Source of the DNA: CALNYX01 sp942490925 | GTDB lineage: Bacteria; Chlamydiota; Chlamydiia; Chlamydiales; JAAKFR01 | Reading direction: 5' to 3' | Assembly: GCA_942490925.1 (NCBI GenBank) | Contig: CALNYX010000017.1 | Span: forward strand, 248,001 to 312,000 | DNA length: 64,000 nt | Shown here: positions 48,548-57,034 of the stretch, piece after piece | Layout of the letters: each line of letters opens with the position of its first letter | Position numbering within the stretch: position 1 is the stretch's first letter | Translations under genes and position numbers: made by a program | The notes under the pieces: generated by a model | Told to the model about the DNA's origin: nothing | Seen by the model: the letters and a program-made list of their open reading frames with translations, nothing else | Database searches by the model: none

Positions 48548-49364
48548 CGCAGCCCTCCTTGCTCTGCCTGTTGGAAACTTTGCCGATGCTACCCTCTATC
48601 AAAATGGAGTATGCACTGGTCCGTCCAAAGCCGATCCTTGTGATGTCCGCTTTAAGTGGTGCAATATTATCCGCTACCGAGGCGGTTTTTACGGTGACTA
48701 CGTCTCCAATCGTCATCTCGATACGTGGAGTAATAAAGATGATATTGCCGATATCAGCCAAACCCAACTCTGGACAAATGCAGCGCTTGGGGTCATTAAT
48801 ATCTGCGACTGGATCGATCTTTATACAACAATTGGCACGACAACTATAGCCATTGAAACCGATGGAAGCGCCTATTCAACAGACTCAACAATGATCGCCC
48901 TTCGTACAAATCCAAAATTTTCGTGGAGCCTCGGTGGTCGCGCAACCCTGCTCAGATTAGGGGATTTTTATTTAGGGACAAGCGCACAATACTTCAAAAC
49001 CAACCCTCACATCAATAGCTTTACCCAATTTAGTAGCGGTCGCACGAACTACTTTAACTCAACAAGGCCGCTTTCGTACTATGAATGGCAAATAGCCTTA
49101 GGCGTTGCCTATGAAGCACTAACACCTGTTGCAGCACTCACTCCTTATGGAGGGATTTGCCGCTCAGGCGGCCAATTTTTATTCAATGACCTACCCTTTA
49201 CATTTCAGGGGGTTAATTACACACTTAGAGATTTAAAGCCTAAGAAATTATGGAGTTATGCCATTGGTGTTTCAGCAATGGTCAATCAAATGATCGGCAT
49301 CACTGTCGAAGGGAGATTTGCAGGTGAAAAAGCACTTCATGTTAATGGCCAGTGTCGTTTCTAG
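48507..49364 (+). CDS. MOMP-like porin 2 (signal peptide overprinted on copy 1)
   Basis: About 285 residues from ATG 48507, with AAGGA at proper distance. The signal peptide (MKMLYMWMASSVFSAALLALP) is encoded in the +1 frame over the last 41 nt of copy 1, that is, over the codons for its C-terminal DENALYVDGQFRF. Mature part LPVGNFADATLYQNG, loop with DPCD, YGDYVSNRHL, and end VTVEGRFAGEKALHVNGQCRF. Barrel porin of the outer membrane. Overlaps copy 3 by the same 41 nt. Confidence 0.9.
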   Translation: MKMLYMWMASSVFSAALLALPVGNFADATLYQNGVCTGPSKADPCDVRFKWCNIIRYRGGFYGDYVSNRHLDTWSNKDDIADISQTQLWTNAALGVINICDWIDLYTTIGTTTIAIETDGSAYSTDSTMIALRTNPKFSWSLGGRATLLRLGDFYLGTSAQYFKTNPHINSFTQFSSGRTNYFNSTRPLSYYEWQIALGVAYEALTPVAALTPYGGICRSGGQFLFNDLPFTFQGVNYTLRDLKPKKLWSYAIGVSAMVNQMIGITVEGRFAGEKALHVNGQCRF

Positions 49365-50166
49365 TACACTTTGTGCACTGCCCGTTGGTAATCCTGTAGA
49401 TGCAAGTATCTATCCTAATGGAACTTACTTTGGAGGCTCCAACTGCGATCCTTGCGATCCTCATTTTCAATGGAGCGAGCAATTTAATCTACGATTAGGC
49501 TTTTATGGAGACTATGTCTTTAACCGTCATATGGAAACGTCAACAGGGCATGGGATTCAGCAATTTTCGATAGCGACAACTGCTGGGCTAACCGACATTA
49601 ATATATGTGATTGGGTAGATGTGTTTTGGACTTTAGGCGCCTCAAAAATGGATCTTTTTTGTAACGGCGGAGAATTTTCATCAGATTCAACCATGCTCGG
49701 AATAGGTTATGAGCCCTACTTTTCGTGGAGTGTCGGAGGACGCGCAACAATTTGGAGCTGTGGATCTTGTGCGATAGGTATCGAGACACAGTATTTTCGC
49801 ACACGCCCTTGGATTAATGAAATTATCCGCTATGCTAGCGGCGATATTACCTATTTACATACTAAAGCCGTGTACGAAGAGTGGCAAGTTGGCATAGGTA
49901 TTGCTTATCGATTACAGCGCCATACAGTTGCATGGATACCTTACGGAGCAATAAAAGTTTCCAGCGGCAGTTTAAAGATGGGAAACTTCTCATTTGTGTT
50001 TCAAAACACCAATGTGCAGTATGAATTAACCAACTTGATTCCATCTCAAATTGTTGGATATGTGTTAGGTACAACAGTAACAGTGTGTGATACGATTGGA
50101 GTGACTGTAGAAGGAAGGTTTGCAGATGAAAAGGCCCTTCACATAAACGGTCAGATGCGTTTTTAA
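49324..50166 (+). CDS. MOMP-like porin 3 (signal peptide overprinted on copy 2)
   Basis: About 280 residues. GTG at 49324 with GAAGGGAGA upstream; the product starts MKKHFMLMASVVSSTLCALP, a signal peptide encoded in the +1 frame on top of copy 2's last strand. The next parts are LPVGNPVDASIYPNG, CDPCDPHF, YGDYVFNRHME and the end GVTVEGRFADEKALHINGQMRF. Its own 3' end has no such start: the +1 frame closes within a few codons, and copy 4 has a separate promoter. Confidence 0.9.
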   Translation: MKKHFMLMASVVSSTLCALPVGNPVDASIYPNGTYFGGSNCDPCDPHFQWSEQFNLRLGFYGDYVFNRHMETSTGHGIQQFSIATTAGLTDINICDWVDVFWTLGASKMDLFCNGGEFSSDSTMLGIGYEPYFSWSVGGRATIWSCGSCAIGIETQYFRTRPWINEIIRYASGDITYLHTKAVYEEWQVGIGIAYRLQRHTVAWIPYGAIKVSSGSLKMGNFSFVFQNTNVQYELTNLIPSQIVGYVLGTTVTVCDTIGVTVEGRFADEKALHINGQMRF

Positions 50167-50174
50167 CTTTCCGT

Positions 50175-50203
50175 TTGACGTATAAAACTTTTAATCGTAT
50201 GGT
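50175..50203 (+). promoter_or_regulatory. Promoter of MOMP-like gene 4
   Basis: TTGACG (50175-50180) and TATGGT (50198-50203) are 17 bp apart, a strong sigma-66-type match. It lies between copies 3 and 4 and gives a leader of about 40 nt with an AGAGGG ribosome site. Confidence 0.6.
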
Positions 50204-50250
50204 GAAGCTTAATGTAAAAAAATTAAAAACCTTCAACTTGGAGAGGGAAA

Positions 50251-51129
50251 ATGAAAAAACTCGTGCTGACAGCCCTGACAGTTTTGTGTTGTGGAGCAGC
50301 ATATGCACTTCCTGTGGGTAACCCAGGAGATGCAAGCCTCTACACAAACGGACTCTGTTTAGGGGAAACGTGTTGTGATGATCCCTGTGTAACCTGGTGT
50401 GATATGTTCAGTATCCGAACTGGGTTTTACGGTGATTACGTCTTCAATAGACATTTACAAGTGCAAGATTCAGGATCTGATACTAAACATATTGATGATA
50501 CTGAGATCTACACTAATGCAGGTCTTTTGGTGTTGAACTTCTGCGATTGGCTTGATGTGTTTGCCACCTTTGGTGCAACAAATATGTCAATTTTCACAGA
50601 TGGTCATACACTGGCTGCACTTGCGGGAGCTGACACGACTATGGTCCAGCTCGACTTTGTTCCAGACTTCTCATGGAGTATCGGTGGTCGAGCAACTGTT
50701 TGGAACTGTGGCTGCATGGCTCTTGGAATCGAAGGACAGTACTTCCAGACATCACCAAATCTCAATAGCATGATTCGTTATGAGAGTGGTGATATCACAT
50801 ACTTTAATTCTAACAACGGTACAACCTATTCAGAATGGCAAGTCGGCATTGGCTTGACTAGTTACTTCTGCACAGGTGGAGTTGCATTTGTTCCCTACAT
50901 GGCTTTGAAGTGGTCAGGTGCTAGGTGGGACATGGGTGACTTCAACTTCAACTATAGCGGAACTGTGACTGGTACAGGTAACTACTTGCTTCGTGAGCTT
51001 GTCAACGCTAAAATTTGGGGGTATGCAGTCGGGATGACAGCAACTCTATGTGACACCATTGGTGTAACAGTTGAAGGACGCTTTGCTGATGAGAAAGCGA
51101 TCCACGTGAACGGGCAATTCCGTTTCTAA
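50251..51129 (+). CDS. MOMP-like porin 4
   Basis: A 292-residue porin with signal peptide (KKLVLTALTVLCCGAAYALP), mature start LPVGNPGDASLYTNG, Cys-rich first loop (CLGETCCDDPCVTWC), YGDYVFNRHLQ, SIGGRATVWNCGCMALG and end GRFADEKAIHVNGQFRF. It has its own promoter, and its codon choice is more regular than in copies 1-3, which may mean stronger expression (visual impression). Copy 5 follows 37 bp later. Confidence 0.92.
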   Translation: MKKLVLTALTVLCCGAAYALPVGNPGDASLYTNGLCLGETCCDDPCVTWCDMFSIRTGFYGDYVFNRHLQVQDSGSDTKHIDDTEIYTNAGLLVLNFCDWLDVFATFGATNMSIFTDGHTLAALAGADTTMVQLDFVPDFSWSIGGRATVWNCGCMALGIEGQYFQTSPNLNSMIRYESGDITYFNSNNGTTYSEWQVGIGLTSYFCTGGVAFVPYMALKWSGARWDMGDFNFNYSGTVTGTGNYLLRELVNAKIWGYAVGMTATLCDTIGVTVEGRFADEKAIHVNGQFRF

Positions 51130-51166
51130 GTTTTTTGAATAAACAACCTCAAAGATGGAGAGGAAA

Positions 51167-52030
51167 ATGAAAAAAATCGCGTTAACGGCCTTGACAGTGC
51201 TCTCATGTGGGGTCGCGAGTGCTTTGCCAGTAGGTAATCCTACTGATGCAAGCATGTTTACTAATGGTTTATGGTGGGGAGAGTCATGCTGTGAGCCGTG
51301 TGATCCTTGTTTTAACTGGTGCGACGCTTTTAGTGTTCGTGTAGGTTTCTACGGAGATTACGTCTTTAATAGACATATGGAAATCAAAAGTGGTGGAACA
51401 GAGCTATCTGACATCGATGATACAGAGATCTTCACAAATGCAGGTCTTTTAGTACTTAACGTCTGTGATTGGGTAGATATTTTTGCAACATTAGGTGCAA
51501 CTGATATCTCAATCTTTACAGATGGCGGTTCATTCTCTGCTAACACAACTATGATTCAGCTTGATTTCACCACAGCCTTCTCTTGGAGCATTGGTGGTCG
51601 TGCAACAGTATGGGAGTGTGATAGCTTCTCTGTTGGTGTTGAAGGTCAATACTTCAGCACATCTCCTGATCTAAACAGCTTGATCCAGTACTCTTCTGGT
51701 GACATTGTTTATTTCAACGACAATAACAGCGCAAAATACTCTGAATGGCAAGTAGGCCTAGCGGCTTCTTACCGTTGGGAATCAGGTTGTCCAGGACTCG
51801 CTTTCATCCCTTACATGGGCTTGAAGTGGGCAGGCAGCTCGCTTAATATGGATGACTTTGCTGTCACATTGACTTCAATTGCTTACACACTACGTGACCT
51901 AGAGTCTAAAAAGCTATGGGGTTACGCTGTAGGATGTACAGCATTGCTTAAAGACATGATTGCGGTAACAGTTGAAGGACGCTTTGCTGATGAGAAAGCT
52001 GTTCACGTCAACGGTCAGATCCGCTTCTAA
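51167..52030 (+). CDS. MOMP-like porin 5
   Basis: About 287 residues from MKKIALTALTVLSCGVASALP; GGAGAGG precedes ATG 51167, so the ATG at 51155 (inside that site) is rejected. LPVGNPTDASMFTNG, CCEPCDPCFNWC, YGDYVFNRHME, SIGGRATVWECDSFSVG and the end GRFADEKAVHVNGQIRF. Closest to copy 4. Cys-rich loops suit disulfide cross-linking of the envelope. A terminator follows. Confidence 0.92.
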   Translation: MKKIALTALTVLSCGVASALPVGNPTDASMFTNGLWWGESCCEPCDPCFNWCDAFSVRVGFYGDYVFNRHMEIKSGGTELSDIDDTEIFTNAGLLVLNVCDWVDIFATLGATDISIFTDGGSFSANTTMIQLDFTTAFSWSIGGRATVWECDSFSVGVEGQYFSTSPDLNSLIQYSSGDIVYFNDNNSAKYSEWQVGLAASYRWESGCPGLAFIPYMGLKWAGSSLNMDDFAVTLTSIAYTLRDLESKKLWGYAVGCTALLKDMIAVTVEGRFADEKAVHVNGQIRF

Positions 52031-52055
52031 TTAAGTCTTGGCTTGAGAACATGAT

Positions 52056-52087
52056 AACCGTCAGATTTATTCTGACGGTTTTTTTTT
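52056..52087 (+). terminator. Rho-independent terminator of the MOMP cluster
   Basis: A perfect 10-bp stem AACCGTCAGA / TCTGACGGTT (52056-52065 and 52071-52080) with a 5-nt loop, followed by TTTTTTT. Confidence 0.95.
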
Positions 52088-52089
52088 GC

Positions 52090-52330
52090 CTGAGTTGGGA
52101 GATCGGGCGCTTGCCGTACTACTCGTACTGTCTGCGCACCCGATCTCCCAACTCAGCTAAGCACAGGCTTTTGGTATAATGGACTTTCTATGACTTGCCG
52201 TGCTACTCGTACTGCCATCGCGTGCGATCTTGCAACTCAGCTGAGCACAGGCTTTTCGCTCTATTGGGCTTTCTATGAATACCGTACTGCTCGCACTGTC
52301 TGTGCGCCCGATACCCCAACTTAGCCAAAA
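52090..52330. repeat. Long hairpin and about 84-bp tandem repeats
   Basis: CTGAGTTGGGAGATCGGG (52090-52107) and its exact complement (52139-52156) form an 18-bp stem. A unit of about 84-85 bp (CCGTACTACTCGTACTG, then CTCAGCTAAGCACAGGCTTTT, then GGACTTTCTATGA) is repeated from 52111, 52195 and, shorter, 52280. A diverged copy in the other orientation may lie at about 52410-52465 (GATCTCGAGCGCAGGCAGTA). No reading frame of interest. This accounts for most of the 510-bp gap. Confidence 0.75.
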
Positions 52331-52512
52331 ACCACGGGGTTAACATCTTATAACTTAGCCCCAAAAAGAGGACAAACAAACACTTTTGGGGATTTTGTTA
52401 TCAATTGGGGGATCTCGAGCGCAGGCAGTATAACTGATACACCAAGCGAGAGATCGCTCAAGTGAGGACAAAAGCAGCCAAAAGGTTACTCAAACTTGAG
52501 TTTTTTATACCT

Positions 52513-52528
52513 TGGCATGGGAATTGCG
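52513..52528 (+). promoter_or_regulatory. Candidate sigma-54 promoter of the GH15 gene
   Basis: TGGCATGGGAATTGCG fits the -24/-12 consensus TGGCAC-N5-TTGC, with GG (52514-52515) and GC (52526-52527) 10 bp apart. The predicted start, about 12 nt after GC, is 52539, only 3 nt before the ATG at 52542. Confidence 0.5.
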
Positions 52529-52541
52529 TAGATAGTTCTAT

Positions 52542-54347
52542 ATGTATCAGCCTATTGAAAATTATGGTATAATCGGGGACATGAATACGGTTGCTCTCGT
52601 TGGAATGAACGGGTCAATCGACTTCCTCTGCTATCCAGACTTTGACTCACCTACAATCTTTGCTTCGATCCTAGATTATGACAAAGGGGGCTTCTTTTCC
52701 ATCACCTCGCAGATGAAAGAAGTAAAAAATAAACAGATCTATCTCCCTGATACGAACGTCTTGATTACACGCTTTCTCTCTGAAGAAGGAATGGCTGAAA
52801 TTACTGATTTCATGCCAGTCACTGGACACTACAAAGAAAATTGCTTGATTAGACGTGTCACAAGTATTCGGGGAAATAATACCTTTCATATGCATTGTGC
52901 GCCGCGCTTTAACTACGGTCGTAATAAGCACCGCACGCTTCATCAAGTAAAATCTATTCTGTTTATTGGAGAAGGAGACCATAGTTTAGGTCTAAAACTT
53001 GCAAGCTCGGTCCCTCTAAAAATCAAAGAAGGAGATGCTTCAGCAGTATTCACTTTAAAACCTGGAGAGACTGTCTCTTTTGTCTTAGGACGAATTTCTG
53101 AAGATGAAAAAGTCGAGGATTTTGAAGAGGGTGTTGAGAAATCACAATTTGATACCATTCACTACTGGAGAAATTGGATCTCACACTCTCAATACAAGGG
53201 AAGATGGCTAGAAGAGGTGAATCGCTCTGCTCTGCTCCTTAAATTGATGACAGCAAAAAAATATGGGTCGCTCGTTGCATCAGCTACCTTCGGTCTGCCT
53301 GAACAAGTAGGGGGAGACAAAAACTGGGACTATCGCTACACGTGGATTAGAGATGCCGCCTTTTCACTATATGCTCTGATTAGACTCGGTTTTACAAAAG
53401 AGGCTGGGGAGTTTATGGGGTGGATGGAAAATATTTGCCCTGATATCCGTAAGCCGGGTGAACTTGGCCTTATGTATTCAATCAAAGGCGTTAAGCGACT
53501 CGAGGAATTCGAATTAGACCATTTTGAAGGATACAAAAAATCTCGTCCTGTAAGAGTCGGAAATGCAGCTTATGAACAATTACAGCTCGATATTTATGGT
53601 GAATTGATTGATTCTATCTATCTCTATAACAAGTATGGCGAACCAATTTCCTATGACCTTTGGGTCAATCTCTCTGCTCAAATTGACTGGCTTTGTGATA
53701 ACTGGGAACAGCCTGATGAGGGAATTTGGGAAGTGCGAGAGGGAAGACAACATTTCCTCTACTCCCGATTGATGTGTTGGGTCGCTCTTGATCGAATGAT
53801 CCGGATGGCCCGCCAACGCTCTTTTCCACGACCACCAAAATGGAAGGCTGTTCGAGATCATATCTACAAGTCGATTTTTAAAGATTTTTGGAATGAAGAT
53901 CTTCAAACTTTTGTCCAGTACAAGGGGAGTGATCGCGTCGATGCTTCAACTCTTTTGATGCCACTGACGCGGTTTATTGGGCCTCAAGATCCTCGCTGGC
54001 TCTCGACTCTAGACGCAATCGAAAAGCACCTTGTATGTGATTCTCTTGTCTATCGATATCGCATGCCTGATAGCACTGAAGAGCAGATGTTCACAGAGGG
54101 TACTTTTTCACTCTGTAGTTTTTGGTATGTTGAGAGTCTTTCACGCGCTGGTCAGCTTGAAAAAGCGCGCTACTACTTCGAGAAAATGTTGGCCTATTCA
54201 AATCACGTTGGTCTATATGCAGAGCAAATTGGACTTCAGGGTGAGCATCTTGGCAATTTCCCACAAGCATTTACCCATTTGGGGCTTATCAGTGCAGCGT
54301 TTAACTTGAATCGCAATCTAAACGATAGTCACAATAAACAGGCATAA
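52542..54347 (+). CDS. Glycoside hydrolase family 15 (glucoamylase/trehalase-like)
   Basis: A 601-residue enzyme. N-terminal IENYGIIGDMNTVALVGMNGSIDFLCYP, the (alpha/alpha)6 barrel part NWDYRYTWIRDAAFSLYAL, EGTFSLCSFWYVESL and the late GEHLGNFPQAFTHLGLI with catalytic-type Glu are all family marks. Bacterial GH15 proteins cut terminal glucose from alpha-glucans or split trehalose; which one cannot be decided. No signal peptide, so it acts on cytosolic sugar such as glycogen. The ATG has no ribosome site. treS begins 9 kb downstream. Confidence 0.92.
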   Translation: MYQPIENYGIIGDMNTVALVGMNGSIDFLCYPDFDSPTIFASILDYDKGGFFSITSQMKEVKNKQIYLPDTNVLITRFLSEEGMAEITDFMPVTGHYKENCLIRRVTSIRGNNTFHMHCAPRFNYGRNKHRTLHQVKSILFIGEGDHSLGLKLASSVPLKIKEGDASAVFTLKPGETVSFVLGRISEDEKVEDFEEGVEKSQFDTIHYWRNWISHSQYKGRWLEEVNRSALLLKLMTAKKYGSLVASATFGLPEQVGGDKNWDYRYTWIRDAAFSLYALIRLGFTKEAGEFMGWMENICPDIRKPGELGLMYSIKGVKRLEEFELDHFEGYKKSRPVRVGNAAYEQLQLDIYGELIDSIYLYNKYGEPISYDLWVNLSAQIDWLCDNWEQPDEGIWEVREGRQHFLYSRLMCWVALDRMIRMARQRSFPRPPKWKAVRDHIYKSIFKDFWNEDLQTFVQYKGSDRVDASTLLMPLTRFIGPQDPRWLSTLDAIEKHLVCDSLVYRYRMPDSTEEQMFTEGTFSLCSFWYVESLSRAGQLEKARYYFEKMLAYSNHVGLYAEQIGLQGEHLGNFPQAFTHLGLISAAFNLNRNLNDSHNKQA

Positions 54348-55529
54348 TCAAAGCCCGATGATTTTGCCAGCTAAGTTATTGGATTGAATCTTTTCTTTTG
54401 ACGCAATCAACTGGCGCATTGCATCTTGCTGATCCCAGATACCCCACATCATGCCGCCGACAACACATTCATTTTCAAGGTAGTAGAGCACTCCCTTGCG
54501 ATAGAGATCATGCCAATCTTCAAAGATTTCAAATTGATTGCCCAGCATTCCAATGGCAGTATAGCCAAGTTCAAATAGGTCAGAATAGAAATAGGGGAGG
54601 TGAGTATACTCCTCTTTGCAACCTGTCATATTCTGTCCAACAATGCGGCCCATTGTTTTAGCTGTATCTTCGTGCTCACAACGGATCCGCTTTTCAAGCA
54701 ACGGTGCATAAAAATTGGCAACATCTCCCGCTGCATAGATATCGGGATCGGAGGTCTGTAGGTGGCGGTTGACAGTGATACCATTGTCGCATTTAAGTCC
54801 AATTGATTCAGCGAGTTCAGTATTGGGAGTTGTTCCTAAACCAGCAATCACGCTATCTGCTAGGATCTGCTTACCGTCAGAGGTGGTTACACGCAATTGA
54901 GTCTGTTCTTTTTTAACGGAGGTCACGGTGGTATTTGGGATTAAATGGACCCCTTTCTCAGTGTAATAGCTATTGAGAAAAGCTGAAAAGCCCTTTGGCA
55001 ACTTCTGAAACATCAGAGCAGGTTGTCTGAAGATCAAAGTGACATTTTTCCCATTCATACGTAGTGCTGCAGCTATTTCAGTTCCAATGTAGCCCGATCC
55101 AATCACAACATATTCATTGCATGATTCATACTGATCACGAATGCGATGATAGTCCTGCAATGTATGGAGTGTTTGAACCCCTTCGTTTGGACAATCAAGT
55201 TGCCGCCGGCTGCAGCCTGTTGTCAATAGGAGCTTTTTGTACCAATAAACATTCCCAACATGGTCTGTCACAGTATGTGTCTTTGGGTTTATTTCAACAA
55301 CACGCCGCTCGAGATGAAACGTGACATTTTCCTGTTCGGTATTGGCCCAAATACTTTCGTAAGGGGAGCCTGTCCACAAACCTTTAGAAAGAGGAGGTCT
55401 GTCGTAGCAAGGATAGGACTCATCTGTGATAATCCCTATCCGCCCTGTTGAGTCTTTTTCGCGAATCCCTCGGGCAGCAGCATCTGCTGCCATCCCACCA
55501 CCAATAATTAGGTAACTATACTTTTCCAT
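54348..55529 (-). CDS. FAD/NAD(P)-dependent ferredoxin-reductase-like oxidoreductase
   Basis: A 393-residue flavoprotein. FAD motif LIIGGGMAADAAARGI, CYDRPPLSKGLW, second Rossmann motif VIGSGYIGTEIAAAL for NAD(P)H, and IYAAGDVANFYAP. This is the AIF/rubredoxin- or ferredoxin-reductase family. The partner is unknown; no ferredoxin gene is adjacent. It converges end to end with the GH15 gene (adjacent stops). The VOC gene is 7 bp upstream, so the two are probably one operon. Confidence 0.9.
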   Translation of the reverse strand: MEKYSYLIIGGGMAADAAARGIREKDSTGRIGIITDESYPCYDRPPLSKGLWTGSPYESIWANTEQENVTFHLERRVVEINPKTHTVTDHVGNVYWYKKLLLTTGCSRRQLDCPNEGVQTLHTLQDYHRIRDQYESCNEYVVIGSGYIGTEIAAALRMNGKNVTLIFRQPALMFQKLPKGFSAFLNSYYTEKGVHLIPNTTVTSVKKEQTQLRVTTSDGKQILADSVIAGLGTTPNTELAESIGLKCDNGITVNRHLQTSDPDIYAAGDVANFYAPLLEKRIRCEHEDTAKTMGRIVGQNMTGCKEEYTHLPYFYSDLFELGYTAIGMLGNQFEIFEDWHDLYRKGVLYYLENECVVGGMMWGIWDQQDAMRQLIASKEKIQSNNLAGKIIGL

Positions 55530-55536
55530 TACTTAC

Positions 55537-55908
55537 TCAATCTAGTTTTTCAACAAGCTGATAATAGTTGTTGTCTATATCGACAAAACCATGAATTTTC
55601 ACATGACCTGGAACAAGCATCTCTTCACCAACAAATTTGATGCCCTTGCTTTCGAAAGCTTTTTTAGAGGTTTCAAGGTTGTCCACTGTAAAGGTAAGTA
55701 CACTATTTTGACCGGGCTGTACAGGGCTTTCTACACTTTTTTGAGCTAAACCCAAAACAGAACCTCCTTCAGGAGGAATGAGCTCTGTCCAACCATATTC
55801 CTCTGAATAGGCGCGCTCTTTAAAGCCAAAGATGTCCTTAAATAAAGCCCGCGATTTTTGTAAGTCAGTCACTGCAACCCATGAGAGGTCAGACCGCTTA
55901 ATACCCAT
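55537..55908 (-). CDS. VOC (glyoxalase/bleomycin resistance) family protein
   Basis: About 123 residues. MGIKRSDLSWVAVTDLQKSRALFKDIFG begins a vicinal oxygen chelate unit; VLTFTVDNLETSKKAFESKGIKF and the end GFVDIDNNYYQLVEKL give the second half. AAGGAG lies before ATG 55908; the longer frame is rejected. It may act on a small substrate or bind one; nothing more can be said. Confidence 0.9.
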   Translation of the reverse strand: MGIKRSDLSWVAVTDLQKSRALFKDIFGFKERAYSEEYGWTELIPPEGGSVLGLAQKSVESPVQPGQNSVLTFTVDNLETSKKAFESKGIKFVGEEMLVPGHVKIHGFVDIDNNYYQLVEKLD

Positions 55909-56027
55909 AAATACACTCCTTTTTTTTGAATTTATCATGTGTGAAGTAATTGTTTTTCACAACAAGTCATTGCATTTAATGGGCATAAAACTCAAAGTTT
56001 CTAATGTTTAACAACTTGGAGGAAAGT

Positions 56028-56258
56028 ATGAAGAAGCAATTCATGATCGCAGCACTCTTGTCATGTGCTACAGTATTTGCAGTGGGGCCTAACCTAAATA
56101 GCATTGCTCAGGAAGTATCGGTTGCAGTAGGTGAGGGTGTTGAAGAGCAGGAGCTCGTTACTATTGCTGCTTATCTCGCAGAAGAAATGGAAATCGACTT
56201 AGAGATTGTACAAGAGGAACTTGCCAATGCAATGGAAAGGGAGTATTGCGTTAATTGA
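56028..56258 (+). CDS. Small exported acidic protein
   Basis: A 76-residue protein with GGAGG before ATG 56028, a signal peptide (KKQFMIAALLSCATVFAVG) and an acidic helical mature part (VEEQELVTIAAYLAEEMEIDLEIVQ in two helices). No family recognised. It lies 72 bp upstream of another small secreted protein with the same type of leader, and both may be co-expressed. Confidence 0.7.
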   Translation: MKKQFMIAALLSCATVFAVGPNLNSIAQEVSVAVGEGVEEQELVTIAAYLAEEMEIDLEIVQEELANAMEREYCVN

Positions 56259-56329
56259 CCCTATATTCTATTGTCGTTGTTTCGTAACCGACTCTTTTTA
56301 AACAGGTAATACTTTTTTTGGAGGTAAAG

Positions 56330-57034
56330 ATGAAAAGATTGACATTAGCAGCGTTGCTGCTCAGTTCTACAGTAGTGTTTGCAGAACAGAGGGATGAAGC
56401 GCTTTTTCTAAGTCCTTATTTTAAGGAGATTGCTAATCAGGCCGTTGTTGATATGGGGTGTTTTGCACAAGATGCTTCTCATCAAAATGTTGCAAGTATT
56501 AATCTGATGGATACTCTTGACGATTTGAATCAACATTGTGATCAAATTGCTCATGCGCTTAAAGCTGGTGGAAAGGCTGTTATTTCGATTGCAGCTTCGC
56601 ATGATGTGGTGTTTACAAGCAGCGCAAATAGTGACAAATCAGTTCATAGACACATTCAAAAAGTGCTTTCTAATCTTGGCAGCAATGAAGATCCAGCAGC
56701 AATTAAGGCAGCACTAGGTGAACTTGAAGAGGTAAATCGTGCAAGTTTTGTACGACGCGGCTCAAATTTGGTCTTAGTTACTGATGTAAGTGAACTTCAT
56801 TTAGGTGAAAAGATCTGGAGAAAAGAGCCTACACGTGTTGTGCAAGGGTACTACCACTCTGAGGAGGAGTGTCTTGTCGCATTGCGTAATGCTGGATTGA
56901 TCTGTGAAACGATTGATCGCCCCTGTTTTTTTGGCAAGGTAAAATATAACCTCTACCACCAAGGTCAAAATGAAGAGCTAGGAAGTGGTTATATCGACCA
57001 CAATCCATTTACACTATTTACTGTTGTGAAATAG
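56330..57034 (+). CDS. Exported protein like the C-terminal half of a methyltransferase
   Basis: About 234 residues from ATG 56330 (GGAGG upstream) with a signal peptide (KRLTLAALLLSSTVVFA). The mature part has SINLMDTLDDLNQHCDQIAHALKAGGKAVISI and later GYYHSEEECLVALRNAGL, with FTLFTVVK at the end, the pattern of class I methyltransferases after motif IV. The SAM-binding motif I (GxGxG) is absent; the mature start DEALFLSPYFKEIA is short. It is either a decayed, non-binding relative or a fold reused outside the cytosol. Overlaps the convergent monooxygenase by 17 bp. Confidence 0.65.
   Translation: MKRLTLAALLLSSTVVFAEQRDEALFLSPYFKEIANQAVVDMGCFAQDASHQNVASINLMDTLDDLNQHCDQIAHALKAGGKAVISIAASHDVVFTSSANSDKSVHRHIQKVLSNLGSNEDPAAIKAALGELEEVNRASFVRRGSNLVLVTDVSELHLGEKIWRKEPTRVVQGYYHSEEECLVALRNAGLICETIDRPCFFGKVKYNLYHQGQNEELGSGYIDHNPFTLFTVVK

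Noticed and set aside
51998..52030. A further overprinted signal peptide at the end of MOMP 5 (or 3 and 4)
   Set aside because: The +1 frame at these ends closes within a few codons or has no gene after it.
52090..52470. CRISPR array or replication origin
   Set aside because: No regular short repeats with unique spacers; no DnaA boxes or dnaA/gyrB-type neighbours were seen.
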